This document shows, piece by piece, positions 10,864-21,970 of a stretch of 64,000 nucleotides of DNA. Origin of the DNA: Paratinospora sagittata (lineage: Eukaryota > Streptophyta > Magnoliopsida > Ranunculales > Menispermaceae); NCBI GenBank assembly GCA_035771175.1, contig CM069608.1, forward strand, positions 24,930,519 through 24,994,518, written 5' to 3'. The position numbers were made by a program, and so were the translations under genes. Numbering within the stretch: position 1 is the stretch's first letter; every line of letters starts with the position of its first letter. Under the pieces are notes generated by a model that ran no database searches, had not been told where the DNA came from, and saw only the letters and a program-made list of their open reading frames with translations.

Positions 10864-11315
10864 CAGGATGCTAATGTCTTAGCAGCACCCTCTTGGACTT
10901 GGTGAGTCAGGACGCTGATAATACATTAGGACGCTGATAATATTCAAGGTTGAATTGTACTTATTCATCAAGACGTTGATAATATTCAAGGTTGAATTGT
11001 ACTTATTTATCAAGACGCTTACTTTATCAGTAGCGGCCTCGTTTAAGTCAACCTGTGAATTTGTTTGAACGCTGATTCAGAATCAACTCGCTGATTGTTT
11101 TCATAGTTTTTAAATTGTTTTTAATATCAGTATGCTTACTCGTTAGTAGTGCCCTCGTGACTTTAAATAATTTAAAACAACACAGACGCTAATTGTGGAT
11201 TAGCGCCCTCACGAAGTTTAGTCTTTTTAATCGTCAAAGTAAGTTAGGGAGTTTACGATTAAGTACCACCCTCACTTCACAGTTCAGCAGGAAGTTTATG
11301 GTTCATGAGCTCCCT
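10864..11315 (+). repeat. Array of short inverted repeats in copia F LTR
   Basis: About six units each pair a GGACGCT-like left arm with an AGCGCCCT-like right arm. The clearest is CGCTAATTGTGGATTAGCG near 11187-11205, a perfect 7-bp stem. Others lie near 10864, 11010, 11128, 11250 and 11286. Single left arms (10908, 10928) lack partners. Confidence 0.7.
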
Positions 11316-12020
11316 TAAAAAATAAAACAACAAAGTTGTTGCTACGCGTCAGGACGCAAATTTAACACTATTACTGTTCTGACACTTACACTTTTTCTGA
11401 ACGGTACAAAACTTTTCATAACTTTTTGAATCTTTTCAAAGCGTTCTAATAGTTTATAAGAACATTCCTCTTCCGTGAAAGATCAAAAGATTCAGGTGCT
11501 ATCGGCGCACAGAGCTGAATCGATCTATTTCGGGAAAGAATATATTCGTTGTTTTTTAAATGACTTTGTGCGCCAAAATTACCAAGTCCTTTGCGCCATT
11601 GTTATTTCTATATATATTGCCTTAAAGCAGATCAAAACAATTGATCTATAAATACGAAAACTGAAATCCATTCAAAATGTATTAACGGTTTTCTCTTGTG
11701 CAAAAACTTTTGAAAGTTAGTCTTCTACTCTCTGCTTTTGAACTCACGATCTTTTGAAATACATTAAGTCTTCTGGATTAGTTGATCTTCATCTATATTA
11801 TTCAAGAAATTCATTGAAGAAGACAAAAACTTTTTGAACCAGTTTTCAGCCAAACTTCATCATACATATTTTGCTGAATCTGTGGCAACAGAAGGTTCAA
11901 TCCGAAGCTTTGTAAGTATTACTTTGATTTTAAGTAAATGAAATCATATCTCATCTTGTATTCAGATATTAATGATTGGTTAGTCACTGGGTTAGAGTAA
12001 GTGTTGCTCAAAGTTGTAAC

Positions 12021-12150
12021 GGTTTTTCTCACACCCCGAAGTTGAGAAAAGGTTCTTCTCACACCCCTAAGTTGAGAAAGTACAACGGTTCTTCTCACAC
12101 TTGTAAGTTGAGAAAGTGTACCGGTTTAGTCTTCACCCATAAGAAGATCC
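12021..12150 (+). repeat. U5 hairpin minisatellite in copia F LTR
   Basis: Three units carry TTCTCA...TGAGAA arms (12026-12048, 12056-12078, 12092-12114). A fourth has CTTC...GAAG (12130-12147). Units start with GGTT and repeat about every 30-36 bases. Confidence 0.8.
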
Positions 12151-12508
12151 TTAGTAGAATTTGGACAAATCCTAATTGAGGATATTAGATAGTGGACGTA
12201 AGCGAGGCCGAACCACTATAAATCTTATTTGTATTGTCTATTTTACTCTCATTGTGTTTATTTGCTATACTCTATTTAACCTGCTTTCAATATTTTTTAC
12301 ATTTAAAAGAAATGTTAAAATCTACTAAGTGTCCAATTCACTCTCCTTTTAGACATATCTAGGCCAACACCAATTCTCTAAATGATTTATGCTTTTTTTT
12401 CTAGTTTTCCAACAAAAAGAAAAAGTATATTTCACAATCCGAAATTCCCAATTCCACAGAGGAATTAATTAAGGAGTTTCCTATTTGGAAAAATTAAGAT
12501 GCACTTAC

Positions 12509-12582
12509 CTCAAGAATCTCAAGAAAGGTTACAGCGTAGAATGTAGCTGCAGCAGCTGAAACAATTCCCAGCATCAGCACAT
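12509..12582 (-). other. Possible exon, hydrophobic, with splice donor
   Basis: On the reverse strand, 74 bp read 'VLMLGIVSAAAATFYAVTFL' plus 'EILE'. A canonical GTAAGT donor (12508-12503) follows, and a TAG acceptor-like site precedes. The peptide looks like part of a membrane segment. I do not recognise the gene, and no partner exon was found. Confidence 0.3.
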
Positions 12583-12770
12583 CTATTTAATACTCTTTTT
12601 TTCAATCTTTTATTATTTAATTAACGCCCTTTTTTTTTGGTGATTTGAAATTAAAAACTAGTTTTATTGTCATAAGATGACATGGATGTTCAAAGTTCAC
12701 ATATTTACTTGACTTGAATTTACGTAAGCATGGGGTGCGAAATAAATAATTTCTGTTTTCTTTGTTGTAG

Positions 12771-12999
12771 GCTGTGGAACTTCGGAATCAACTGGAGGAA
12801 GATTATGACACTGTGTAAGTTACACTGTGTAATTTTGATCATCTTGGTCATTCTTTTAACGTATTTAGAACTGGCTGTAGTTTCTTATTTAACCAGCTTG
12901 CTTTGTTTGTTGAACAATTGGTACTTCTCTTTTAGATGCTTTCGACACAAAGCAGCTTCTTGTGTACATTGGCAAGCTCAAGTGTTGACCTCTGTCCAG
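12771..12999 (+). other. Two possible exons of an unrecognised gene
   Basis: Bases 12771-12814 follow TTTTCTTTGTTGTAG and precede GTAAGT; one frame reads 'AVELRNQLEEDYDT', charged and helix-like. Bases 12936-12999 follow TTCTCTTTTAG and precede GTTTTAAT; one frame reads 'DAFDTKQLLVYIGKLK' then a stop. Joining the two at these sites does not keep both attractive frames, so the pair is either broken or spurious. Confidence 0.25.
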
Positions 13000-13936
13000 G
13001 TTTTAATATATGATTTAGGGAAATGTTAAATTGATTGTAGCTGTTGTTGAGGTAGCGTGATATGAGGAGATGATTATTTAACTCTCTTATTTAGTTGTCT
13101 TTTGTAATATAAGGGGCAGCCCCTCGTATCATGCCACCTTAACAGTAATCACACTAAATTATGACTGCACCAATCAATTTAACATTCTCCGATGACCCAC
13201 TGGGGTGTTCTAAAAGCTTTCAACAAGGTATCTATTGACCCTTTTGACTTTTGTAAATGGATTGCCTGCCCCAGTAAATTTTTTGGAGACACATATAAAT
13301 GAATTAGGTACTTACTAACTTTTTTTTTATGAGGATGATTTCGACTTTTTTTAAAAATATAATCAATCTTATCTGATACTCATGTGCGCGCAAAGGGTTT
13401 TCACGTCTAGAAAAGGAAGAATGTTTGATTTGTGTGCTTCTTGAGTGGCCCTTGTTAATGTTTTCCAATTGACCTTATTATTGAAACAAATCTAGTACAT
13501 TTAAATCTTTTTTTCTTTTTCTTTTCATATTTTTTCTTTCTTAATGAGTAAAGTGATGGGGTTTATAAATTGTTTTCATTTATGTTATTATCTATGAAAT
13601 TAATGTTGGACATCTATTAAGAATTTTGGAGTGGATTTTTATTTTATTTTTTATTTTTTTTTGGCTTAAAATGAAGATTTTTAGTGGAATATTGTAGTAG
13701 TTTTGGATGTGCAAGGATAGAGAAATTTAGTTTTTAGGCTTCTTATTTTATAAATGCACCAACTTCTTTACTTCAGCTTATCCACAAGCTTTGTTTACTT
13801 TTCAGTCAATTTGGAAGTTGAGGCAATGCATTTCTGGGAAATTCCCTTCTTTGACCTGTAATGGTATTGAGAACAAGATTATTATCACTAGTAGGAAAAT
13901 ATGGTTCAGTTTTTTTTGTTATTTTTATATCACCAA

Positions 13937-13941
<5 letters not shown>

Positions 13942-13986
<45 letters not shown>
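13942..13986 (+). repeat. (TA)n microsatellite
   Basis: An uninterrupted TA dinucleotide run of about 22 units. Confidence 0.97.
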
Positions 13987-13990
<4 letters not shown>

Positions 13991-14032
13991 TCTCAAAATG
14001 AGTTTGCCTTATTTTAAAATGTGTTTTTGCAG

Positions 14033-14142
14033 GGGTTTGTCACTTTTTGATCTAATGCTTCTCGATGAAGTTGCTGTTGCCAAAGGACATGATGCTTGGA
14101 GCTACAAGGGCATGAGTTGTGATATTTATATTTGTTGTAATT
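14033..14142 (+). other. Possible exon relic
   Basis: The stretch follows GTGTTTTTGCAG. One frame reads 'LSLFDLMLLDEVAVAKGHDA' then 'WSYKGMSCDI', which looks protein-like. There is no clear donor before the GA repeat. Family not recognised. Confidence 0.25.
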
Positions 14143-14161
14143 CATGTCAAAGAGGAAGTGA

Positions 14162-14173
14162 AGAGAGAGAGAG

Positions 14174-14208
<35 letters not shown>
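14162..14208 (+). repeat. (GA)n microsatellite
   Basis: A GA dinucleotide run broken once by ATACA. Confidence 0.95.
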
Positions 14209-14210
<2 letters not shown>

Positions 14211-14385
14211 TACATAAAAAAACTATTATTGTTAACATTACATCATTAAATAAAGTGTTTAGATTATTTTTTCATCTTTCAAAAAAAAGATTATTTTGCC
14301 TTTATATTTTAATATTGTGAAAAGTGGAAAAATTCAAATAATGGGCAGTAAGTTAGATGCAGTAAAATTATGGGGGAGGATTGCC

Positions 14386-15765
14386 CGAGTGGGGTGGCAA
14401 TTTGGGCCATTTGGCCCCGCCCGACCCGGTTAGGTCTCGCTCAGCATATGAATAATTGAGTCGAGTCGGGCCTTATAAAATTTTGGGTCGAGTCGGGCCA
14501 ATATTAAAAAGCGTTGGCCCAAACTCAATTCAAAAAATATACAAAACCGAGTCTTTGGGTCGGGCTTTTAGATTACTAATATAACCAAATAAGTATTTTA
14601 AGGTTAGATTAGTTACAATAAAATATAAATTTTAGTTAAATAATTAAATAAAATATACAAATTAAAAATATTATTTATCTAATTTATCTTAAATATGTAT
14701 TAATTTATTCTAAATGAATTAGTTTATATATGTAGTTGAATAATATATTTCTTTTTTTCATAATTTTAGCTCAACTCTTATTATAATTTAGTCAAATTCA
14801 TTATATATTTATATCTAGCTCTACTACATACTTTTAGAGAGTATACTTAATAAAATATATTTAGTATATATATATATATATATATAAATAAGTTTGCGTG
14901 TGTATATATGTATGTATAATATATTATCTAATTATATAATACTTTTGAATCTTAATTATGCTTTGTTTTATCATTTTATATTTTAATTGTATACTATACA
15001 TACTCTTATTAAGAAATAGAATAGGCATGTAGATTATTTGTTTTATTAAGAAATAGACTAGGTATGTGAATTATTTGTATTATATATTTAATTGAACATA
15101 TTCTTAATAATGTATATATAATACAAATATAAACCCTTAATTAAATATTACTATTAACTTAATTAAATATATATTATACACATTTTATACACTATCTTAA
15201 TTGTAATAATACGCTTGATTATATTTTTTTTATCATTATATATACATTATATTTTTGTTGACACAATGTATTATGTATGTAATACGTATTATATTTATAT
15301 ATACTATATATACTTTAATTATATATTTATATAACATCATTTTAATTATGTTTTATTTTTTTATTTTATACTCTTAATTACGTGCACATATATATTTTAT
15401 ATTTAATATATATATGTGTGTGTGTCTGTGTGTATGTGTAATTTTATATTAAGAATATATTACAATTTACACATATATATACTTTAAAGTAAATCTAAAA
15501 TATATAAAATATATACAAAATATTATATATATATAATTGGGTTCAATTTTTGGGCCTTTTGAACCGGTTTAGCGGGTTGGACCGGTATATGATCTTAAAC
15601 TTTTTTAATAAATTTTAGAACTGGGTCGGGCCGGACTGGGCGATATAATATTCAGGTCAAGGTTTGGACCAAATTATTTATAACGGATCGAGTTAGACCG
15701 TGGCCTCACAGGCCAAATTTTCATCGAGTTAGACCCGTGGCCTCACAGGCCAAATTTTCATCGCG
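14386..15765. mobile_element. Putative non-autonomous DNA transposon with GC-rich ends
   Basis: GC-rich blocks rich in GGGTCGGGCC and GGCCCGACCCGG words flank about 1 kb of very AT-rich noncoding DNA. The left end (GGCAATTTGGGCCATTTGGCC) and the reverse complement of the right end (AAAATTTGGCCTGTGAGGCC) are similar, as terminal inverted repeats would be. Ends resembling GTGGCAATTTGGGCC are common on plant hAT elements. I could not fix exact ends or a target duplication. Confidence 0.35.
15687..15759 (+). repeat. 37-bp direct duplication containing a palindrome
   Basis: Two adjacent copies start at 15687 and 15723 (ATCGAGTTAGACC...AATTTTC) and differ by one base. Each contains TGGCCTCACAGGCCA, a 6-bp stem with a 3-base loop. 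Confidence 0.85.
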
Positions 15766-16838
15766 CGGGAGGCACTGGTAGGGTACGGGCAGGTATAGAG
15801 CAGGGCTGGCAGAGGGCAGGGGAACGAGGTTCTACAGATGGGGTAAAAACGCTGTTGATTGCGTAAAAGAAACCATAGCGAGGCCTAATACAGCCTTGAT
15901 TGTAACGGTTGAAAAACGCTGTAAATAGCTTTTAACAGCTTTTCCCAACGCCGTTGAATATCTAATTTGTACTAGAGTAGGCAGTGTGCTGCCCTTCAAG
16001 CACCAAGGTGTTGCTGCTTGCTTGCAAAGCATTTTCTCTTATTTTTAGCGTTTTTCCTCATATATCCCTTGGGTCCATGTCTAAACACTTTGTACATGCT
16101 TTTATGAAATCCAAGATCCTATGTCTTAAATATTCGAGCCACATACTTAAATTATTTCCTTGGGTGAAGTTTATTGTCGTTACAACAAATGCTGAATGTA
16201 AAAAAACTATAAAATTTTAATGAGAGCTGGAGCATAAAATTGTCTTTTTCATTTTTAAATAAAATTAAGGTAATACAAGTAAAACAATATAGAATTTCAA
16301 AAAATACTAGTTTATGCATTAAAAAGTAGAGGAAACATAAGAGAGTAATGGAAAAAATTAATTTTGTTAAATTACTATATATTAATCTTTAAATTTCTGA
16401 AGTTGCATTTTAATATTTAAAAATAACAATATTAATCTTTAAATATAATTATAGAAGAGTATAAAAATGATCACACCATAACTCATTCACTGCATCATCT
16501 TAATTAGGTGTACATATTTTAAATTATTTTAACATTTTTCATTATCCAATATATTGTTGATTTATAAAAAGAAAGAAATTTTTTGGAACTCAACCCCCGT
16601 AAGCTCACAAGACTTCATGTGAAATATTCTTTCTGACAGTCTACTACAAATTGCAACTCAAAAGTGCGTGTGCGCACGCGTAATTTAATTCTCTTACATA
16701 TTTAATTTTATTGAAAATGAAAAGAAATTTTGAGAATTCAATTCTTAAAGATGGCTTTATTAAAAACGTCTATCATTCAACTCTTACGACCCCCAAACAA
16801 CACACACATAAAAAAAAAAAAAAGCAAAGACTCACCAG
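15766..16838. other. No gene or element recognised
   Basis: A GC-richer start (15766-16030) grades into AT-rich sequence. No splice-bounded coding stretch, LTR end or inverted repeat stands out. Confidence 0.5.
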
Positions 16839-17091
16839 ATTTCACTACCAACGTTATCCTTGAAGGATGGATAAGTAGCGAATGTAGGTCAGCAATAAAT
16901 AGCTTGTAGTGCCCAAGTGGGCACATCACTAGGATATGATTGAGAAGCAAAAAATTGACCCACGTACGACATTTCACTACTAATGTTATCCTTTTAACGC
17001 TGCATAAGTAGTGAATGCAGTTCAGTAATAAATAGCTTGTAGTGGGCAAGTGGGCACATCACTAGGATATAATTGAGATCTAAAAAATGGA
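16839..17091 (+). repeat. Imperfect tandem duplication, period about 132 bp
   Basis: Copy 1 starts at 16839 and copy 2 at 16971, both with ATTTCACTAC. Both contain AATAAATAGCTTGTAGTG and AAGTGGGCACATCACTAGGA. The copies have diverged by point changes in the middle. Confidence 0.85.
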
Positions 17092-17842
17092 CCCCATTTA
17101 ATAACCAACCAATTAATAATTTCATCACGTTTTTTATTCCCTTATAGAATGTGAATGTTAATGCCAACCGTAGGTTAATATCCTATTTTATAATTTGTAT
17201 TATTTCATTAAAATATTTAATTATTTGGCAAATATAAAGTACTTCTCGTGGGTTCTATATCTTATCAATTGATGTGTTAAATTAAAAAGGGTACTTAAAT
17301 GCGATTAATTAGCTCTAATTTTATTGAATAAGAAGAGTAATTTAAACTATTAATTAATATCATTCAACAAACTTATTTAATTATGCAGGGATAAGAAATA
17401 AATTTTGATTTGTTGTACATAAGATAATGTTTGATAACTCTAATTATAATATTTACTTAAAGTATACATATAATAGAGGTTGAAATTATATTTTAGAACA
17501 TTAAACCATATAAAATATTAAAAACTTCTTATTTTTGTTGACTTATTTAGTCATTATGTAAGTGCAAAAACAAGTATAAAAAAATAAAAATAAATAAACT
17601 AAGACACACACACATATATGCTGTAAAAGTATCTATATAAAAGTCAATTTATTTGAAATCAAATAATGATATGAATAGCTCAAGTATGATCATTGTATGG
17701 TGTCTTATAATATAAATATAGTATATGCATTGCAAGTAATAGCCACGTGTCACTTGGTTTGTGATAATGCCGAACTCGTGATCCCTCCAGAGGCCCAATC
17801 TTTCTTTAATAGGATATTTTTTTTAAGAAAAAATGATTAAAA
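17092..17842. other. AT-rich intergenic sequence upstream of the chitinase
   Basis: No gene seen. It contains one CACGTG G-box (17744-17749, in CCACGTGTC), about 740 bp upstream of the chitinase start. Relevance to the gene is untested. Confidence 0.5.
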
Positions 17843-17998
17843 GACACACATTGTTCATATTATAAGTTAAGAGTTATTGGATCGCTTTAAATTACGTAAC
17901 ATCGCCTTGTATCACGCAATTAATGAGTGATACGAAGTGCTGATATGCGATTCGAGACGATCTAATAACTCGTATCTATAATATCAACAATGTGTGTC
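17843..17998. mobile_element. MITE with about 40-bp terminal inverted repeats
   Basis: The left end, GACACACATTGTT-CATATTAT, pairs with the reverse complement of the right end. The pairing continues inward through GAGTTATT-GATCG over about 40 bases with few mismatches. It has no coding capacity and a fold-back structure. Confidence 0.75.
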
Positions 17999-18000
17999 CC

Positions 18001-18038
18001 CCTAGCATTATTCTCAAAGAAAAAAGAATAATGCTAGG
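18001..18038. repeat. Perfect 14-bp inverted repeat between two MITEs
   Basis: CCTAGCATTATTCT (18001-18014) and AGAATAATGCTAGG (18025-18038) flank a 10-base A-rich loop. The arms continue outward into the neighbouring MITE ends, giving a larger hairpin centred at about 18020. Confidence 0.9.
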
Positions 18039-18040
18039 GA

Positions 18041-18132
18041 GACACACTTTGTTGGTACTATAGGTAAAAGTTGTTGAATCGCCTCGAATTAAGTAATATC
18101 ACCTCGTGTCCTACAATATCAACAAGTGTGTC
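18041..18132. mobile_element. Second, shorter MITE copy
   Basis: It starts GACACACTTTGTTGGTACTATA and ends ACAATATCAACAAGTGTGTC, matching the ends of the MITE at 17843. Its middle is shortened. Confidence 0.65.
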
Positions 18133-18169
18133 AATAATATCTATTTTTTTATCATTTTCCTTTTTTGAA

Positions 18170-18320
18170 TTCACGGTTCTAAAGATTTCAACCAATGGGC
18201 CACACCCTTGTTTTGTTTTTTTAGCATGAATTCACGGTGCTAAATATTTCACCAAAATTCACGGTGCTAAATTTTAACAAATGGGCCACACCCTTGTTTT
18301 GTTTTTTTAGCATGAATTGC
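18170..18320 (+). repeat. Direct duplication in the chitinase upstream region
   Basis: AATGGGCCACACCCTTGTTT and the following TTTTTTAGCATGAATT occur at 18194 and again at 18280, a period of about 86 bases. AATTCACGGT(G/T)CTAAA appears three times around them. Confidence 0.85.
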
Positions 18321-18361
18321 TTGAGTGGTGACATCCCAAGGATAAGATCAAATTAAAAAAA

Positions 18362-18406
18362 TTGACTAATAACTCAATAAAAAGTAACGAATTAAATAAT
18401 TTGACC
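18362..18406 (+). promoter_or_regulatory. Two W-box motifs upstream of chitinase
   Basis: TTGACT (18362-18367) and TTGACC (18401-18406) match the WRKY-binding core TTGAC(C/T), 80-125 bp before the start codon. Such sites are typical of pathogen-induced plant promoters; use here is inferred. Confidence 0.5.
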
Positions 18407-18423
18407 ACGATGTTTTACTCATC

Positions 18424-18430
18424 TATAAAG
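18424..18430 (+). promoter_or_regulatory. TATA box of chitinase
   Basis: TATAAAG lies 56 bases before the start codon, leaving a 5' leader of roughly 25-30 bases if transcription starts about 30 bases downstream. Confidence 0.6.
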
Positions 18431-18449
18431 GGTGAAAGGAAACCCATGA

Positions 18450-19475
<1,026 letters not shown>

Positions 19476-19623
19476 TGATGATGCTCAAGCGCGAACATGC
19501 ATGTATATATCCAAGTAAATAGTTTGTAGTTGCCATCTCTTTATCGTCCTGTACATGTAGCCAGTCGTCTATGCATTAGCATATTCAACCATAGACCATG
19601 TATTATGACGATTATAAGAAAGT

Positions 19624-19633
19624 AATAAATAAA
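19624..19633 (+). terminator. Polyadenylation signal of chitinase
   Basis: Two overlapping AATAAA hexamers lie about 150 bases after the stop codon, in an AT-rich context. Confidence 0.6.
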
Positions 19634-19675
19634 GATGGCTATGAGCTAGTACGTTTTTGAGATGATGCCGTGCAT

Positions 19676-20380
19676 ACTATAACAAGAGGTGACTTTAGCG
19701 ACAAATACAATTTGTCGATAAATATGATATATGGCAACGGAATTTTTTCTGTGGCAAATTTACCAAGATTATGAAAAAATTAATACGGCGATAAAAAAAA
19801 TTTGTCGCTAGATTCAATTTAGTGGCAAGATATTTTAGTAACAAAGAAAATTTGTATATAGCAACAAAATTTATCCTTTCTCGCAAATCCAATAAGATTA
19901 TGAAAAATATATATAGCAAACAATTGTTGCTTGACCCAATCTATAGTGACGAATACAATAATTGTCGCTAATTCCAAATATTTTCGACTAATTATTTTAA
20001 CAAAAATTTTTATTGAATTAATTTTATTAACATTATTAAATAATTATAAAGTGACAAAAAAAATGTCGCAGACCCATTCTACAGTGACACGAATACAATG
20101 TTTTTTTGTTTATCCCAAATATTTTTGACTAATTATTGTAATAGAAAATTATTTTATTGAAATAATTTTTATTAGCATTAATAAATTATTTTATTAAAAT
20201 AATTATACAATGACAAAAGAAATTTGTCGCGCAGTCTGGTGACGAATAAAATAATTTATTATTGATTCCAAATATTTTTGACTAATTATTTTAATAAAAA
20301 TATTTTTTTAAATAATTTTTACAGACATTATTAAATTATTTTATTAGAATAATTATATAGTGACCAAAAAATATTAAGAT
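19676..20380. repeat. Tandem repeat block, period about 147 bp, possible DNA-transposon interior
   Basis: Three diverged copies share CAAATATTTTTGACTAATTA (near 19975, 20123 and 20270) and end in AATTATA..AGTGACAAAAAAA followed by TGTCGC. The left part (19690-19830) has opposed TTAGCGACAAA and TTTGTCGCTA words. Recurrent GCGACAAA/TTTGTCGC words occur in subterminal regions of some plant CACTA and Mutator-type elements, but no clear ends are visible. Confidence 0.6.
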
Positions 20381-20969
20381 TTTCATATTGTTTTATTCAT
20401 AGTGGATATAAAAATAATTTTCATATTTACTTCTTAATTAACCGAACAATTTTGATACAGGTTAAATTGCAAATATTTGTACTATAAACACACAAAAATT
20501 ACGTTGTTTGGCATTAAGCCTTCGTCCATGAGAGATGAGGGAAAGATTTTCTTATTCCATGATTTAAATGAAATCACAAGAGAAGAATATATAGATACAA
20601 TGGAGCAACCAAATTTGTAACTCTCAATTAGGAAAAATTTCATAGTATCTCCTAAAATAGAAAATATTATAATCGCGATTTGTAACGACCCACTTTCTGA
20701 CGTCATGATGACGTGGACTGCCCAATACGAGGTCTTGTGCACGTAGTCGATGTGTATAATACTCGTATACAGTGTGTACGAGGTATTTTAATAAATTATT
20801 GTGTTTGATATGTATTAGTGTATAATGGTCTAATACATAAAATAATCATGTCTTATGATCAATTAGGTGTTAAATTACTCTAATACATAAATTAAATAAA
20901 GAATTCATGGCATGTAAGTGACAAGTGTCTAGTGTACATTTTGGTTGGCAATTGAAGAGATTTGTTGGC

Positions 20970-21320
20970 CATGTGTAGCCATGTGTTGTTTGCTAGTGTG
21001 TTGCAAGAATAAAATAAGTTGCTAGTGTCTTGGCAACAACAACATGAATTGCTAAAGGAAATACACGTTGAGAAGAGAACATGACACCTAAGTGAGTTGT
21101 TGGCCATGTGTAGCCATGTGTAGCCATGTGTTGTTTGCTAGTGTGTTGCAAGAATAAAATAAGTTGCTAGTGTCTTGGCAACAACAACATGAATTGCTAA
21201 AGGAAATACACGTTGAGAAGAGAACATGACACCTAAGTGAGTTGTTGGCCATATGTAGCCATGTGTTGTTTGCTAGTGTGTTGCAAGAATAAAATGAGTT
21301 GCTAGTGAGTTTAAAGGAAA
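20970..21320 (+). repeat. Tandem repeat within solo LTR 1 (3 units, about 140 bp)
   Basis: TAGCCATGTGTTGTTTGCTA recurs at 20976, 21121 and 21256. The first two units share nearly all of the following 120 bases (AATAAAATAAGTTGCTAGTG, CACGTTGAGAAGAGAACATG). The third is shortened. Confidence 0.9.
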
Positions 21321-21771
21321 TAAACGTTGGTTGCTAGATTTATGAGAAATCAAACACCAGAACAGAAACGTGAAGAAGAAGAGGAGAAATTGAAGGTAAA
21401 ATCTTTGGTTTTTGTACGTAAATTGCATCATTGAGTTCCTCTTTTCATTTTATACAATATATGTGATATACAAATGGGTTCTATGATGTGATTAGGAACT
21501 AGAAATTCAAGAATTTGGACTGAAAATTTGGTGAATGACGTACCAGAATCCTTGATGTTCACTTGCTGGTTTGATGGTAAGTGTTTAATGTTAATTCCAG
21601 CAAGAAATTTAAGATGCTTTGATGAGAATCAGTGTGTGAATCCTTAGACATGTGTTAATGGACTATTGATATGCTGGAATTAAATAGATTTGGCAATTGG
21701 CTTATGTTAGAGTAGTAATCACAGTAAGTACATAGTAATTAAAGTGAGAATGATATTAATAGATTAATATG

Positions 21772-21970
21772 TACGTATATTAATATATGAATGAATATAT
21801 TAATATATGAATGGGTATATATTAATATATTAATGTGTATATATATAGTCATATATGCATGAGGTTGAAAAGTATATTAATATATGAATGAATATATTAA
21901 TATATGAATGGGTATATATTAATATATTAATGTGTATATATATAGTCATATATGCATCAGGTTGAAAAGT
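21772..21970 (+). repeat. Tandem duplication within solo LTR 1, period about 97 bp
   Basis: Two copies of an AT-rich unit both end TATATATAGTCATATATGCA followed by T(G/C)AGGTTGAAAAGTATAT. Confidence 0.85.

Larger units (their letters stand above)
10129..12369 (+). mobile_element. Copia element F: 3' end and 3' LTR
   Basis: Only the last part of the internal region (from about 10212), the polypurine tract and a full LTR remain; C1 interrupts the rest at 10128. The sequence from GAAGTAATATCATT onward matches the corresponding part of copia E (45174 on). Bases 10129-10211 do not match E and end in an LTR-like CACCCCCCTCTTGGGTATAT block followed by CCAACA, so they may be a small piece of another LTR. 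Confidence 0.75.
10435..12369 (+). repeat. 3' LTR of copia F
   Basis: The LTR runs from TGTTGAACCAATTATCC to GGCCAACA. It is related along its length to the LTR of E (45384-46203 plus 56270-57404) and to the reversed LTR at 57405-58913. It contains a stem-loop array (10864-11315), a TATA-like TCTATAAATAC (11645-11655) and a U5 hairpin minisatellite (12021-12150). Confidence 0.85.
12370..14385. other. Low-copy-looking region with exon-like relics and simple repeats
   Basis: This 2-kb stretch shows no retrotransposon motifs. It contains several short stretches flanked by good splice sites on both strands, described separately, plus AT and GA microsatellites. No complete gene can be assembled. 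It may be decayed host gene fragments or a gene whose exons I cannot link. Confidence 0.4.

Noticed and set aside
13791..14249. 152-codon frame spanning the TA and GA microsatellites
   Set aside because: Most of the length is simple-repeat translation (YIYIYI, ERERER). Only the 14033-14142 part was kept, as a weak exon candidate.
14860..15540. Numerous TATA-like and short ATATAT repeats considered as an origin or matrix-attachment site
   Set aside because: The whole block is AT-rich transposon-like interior; nothing specific distinguishes an origin.
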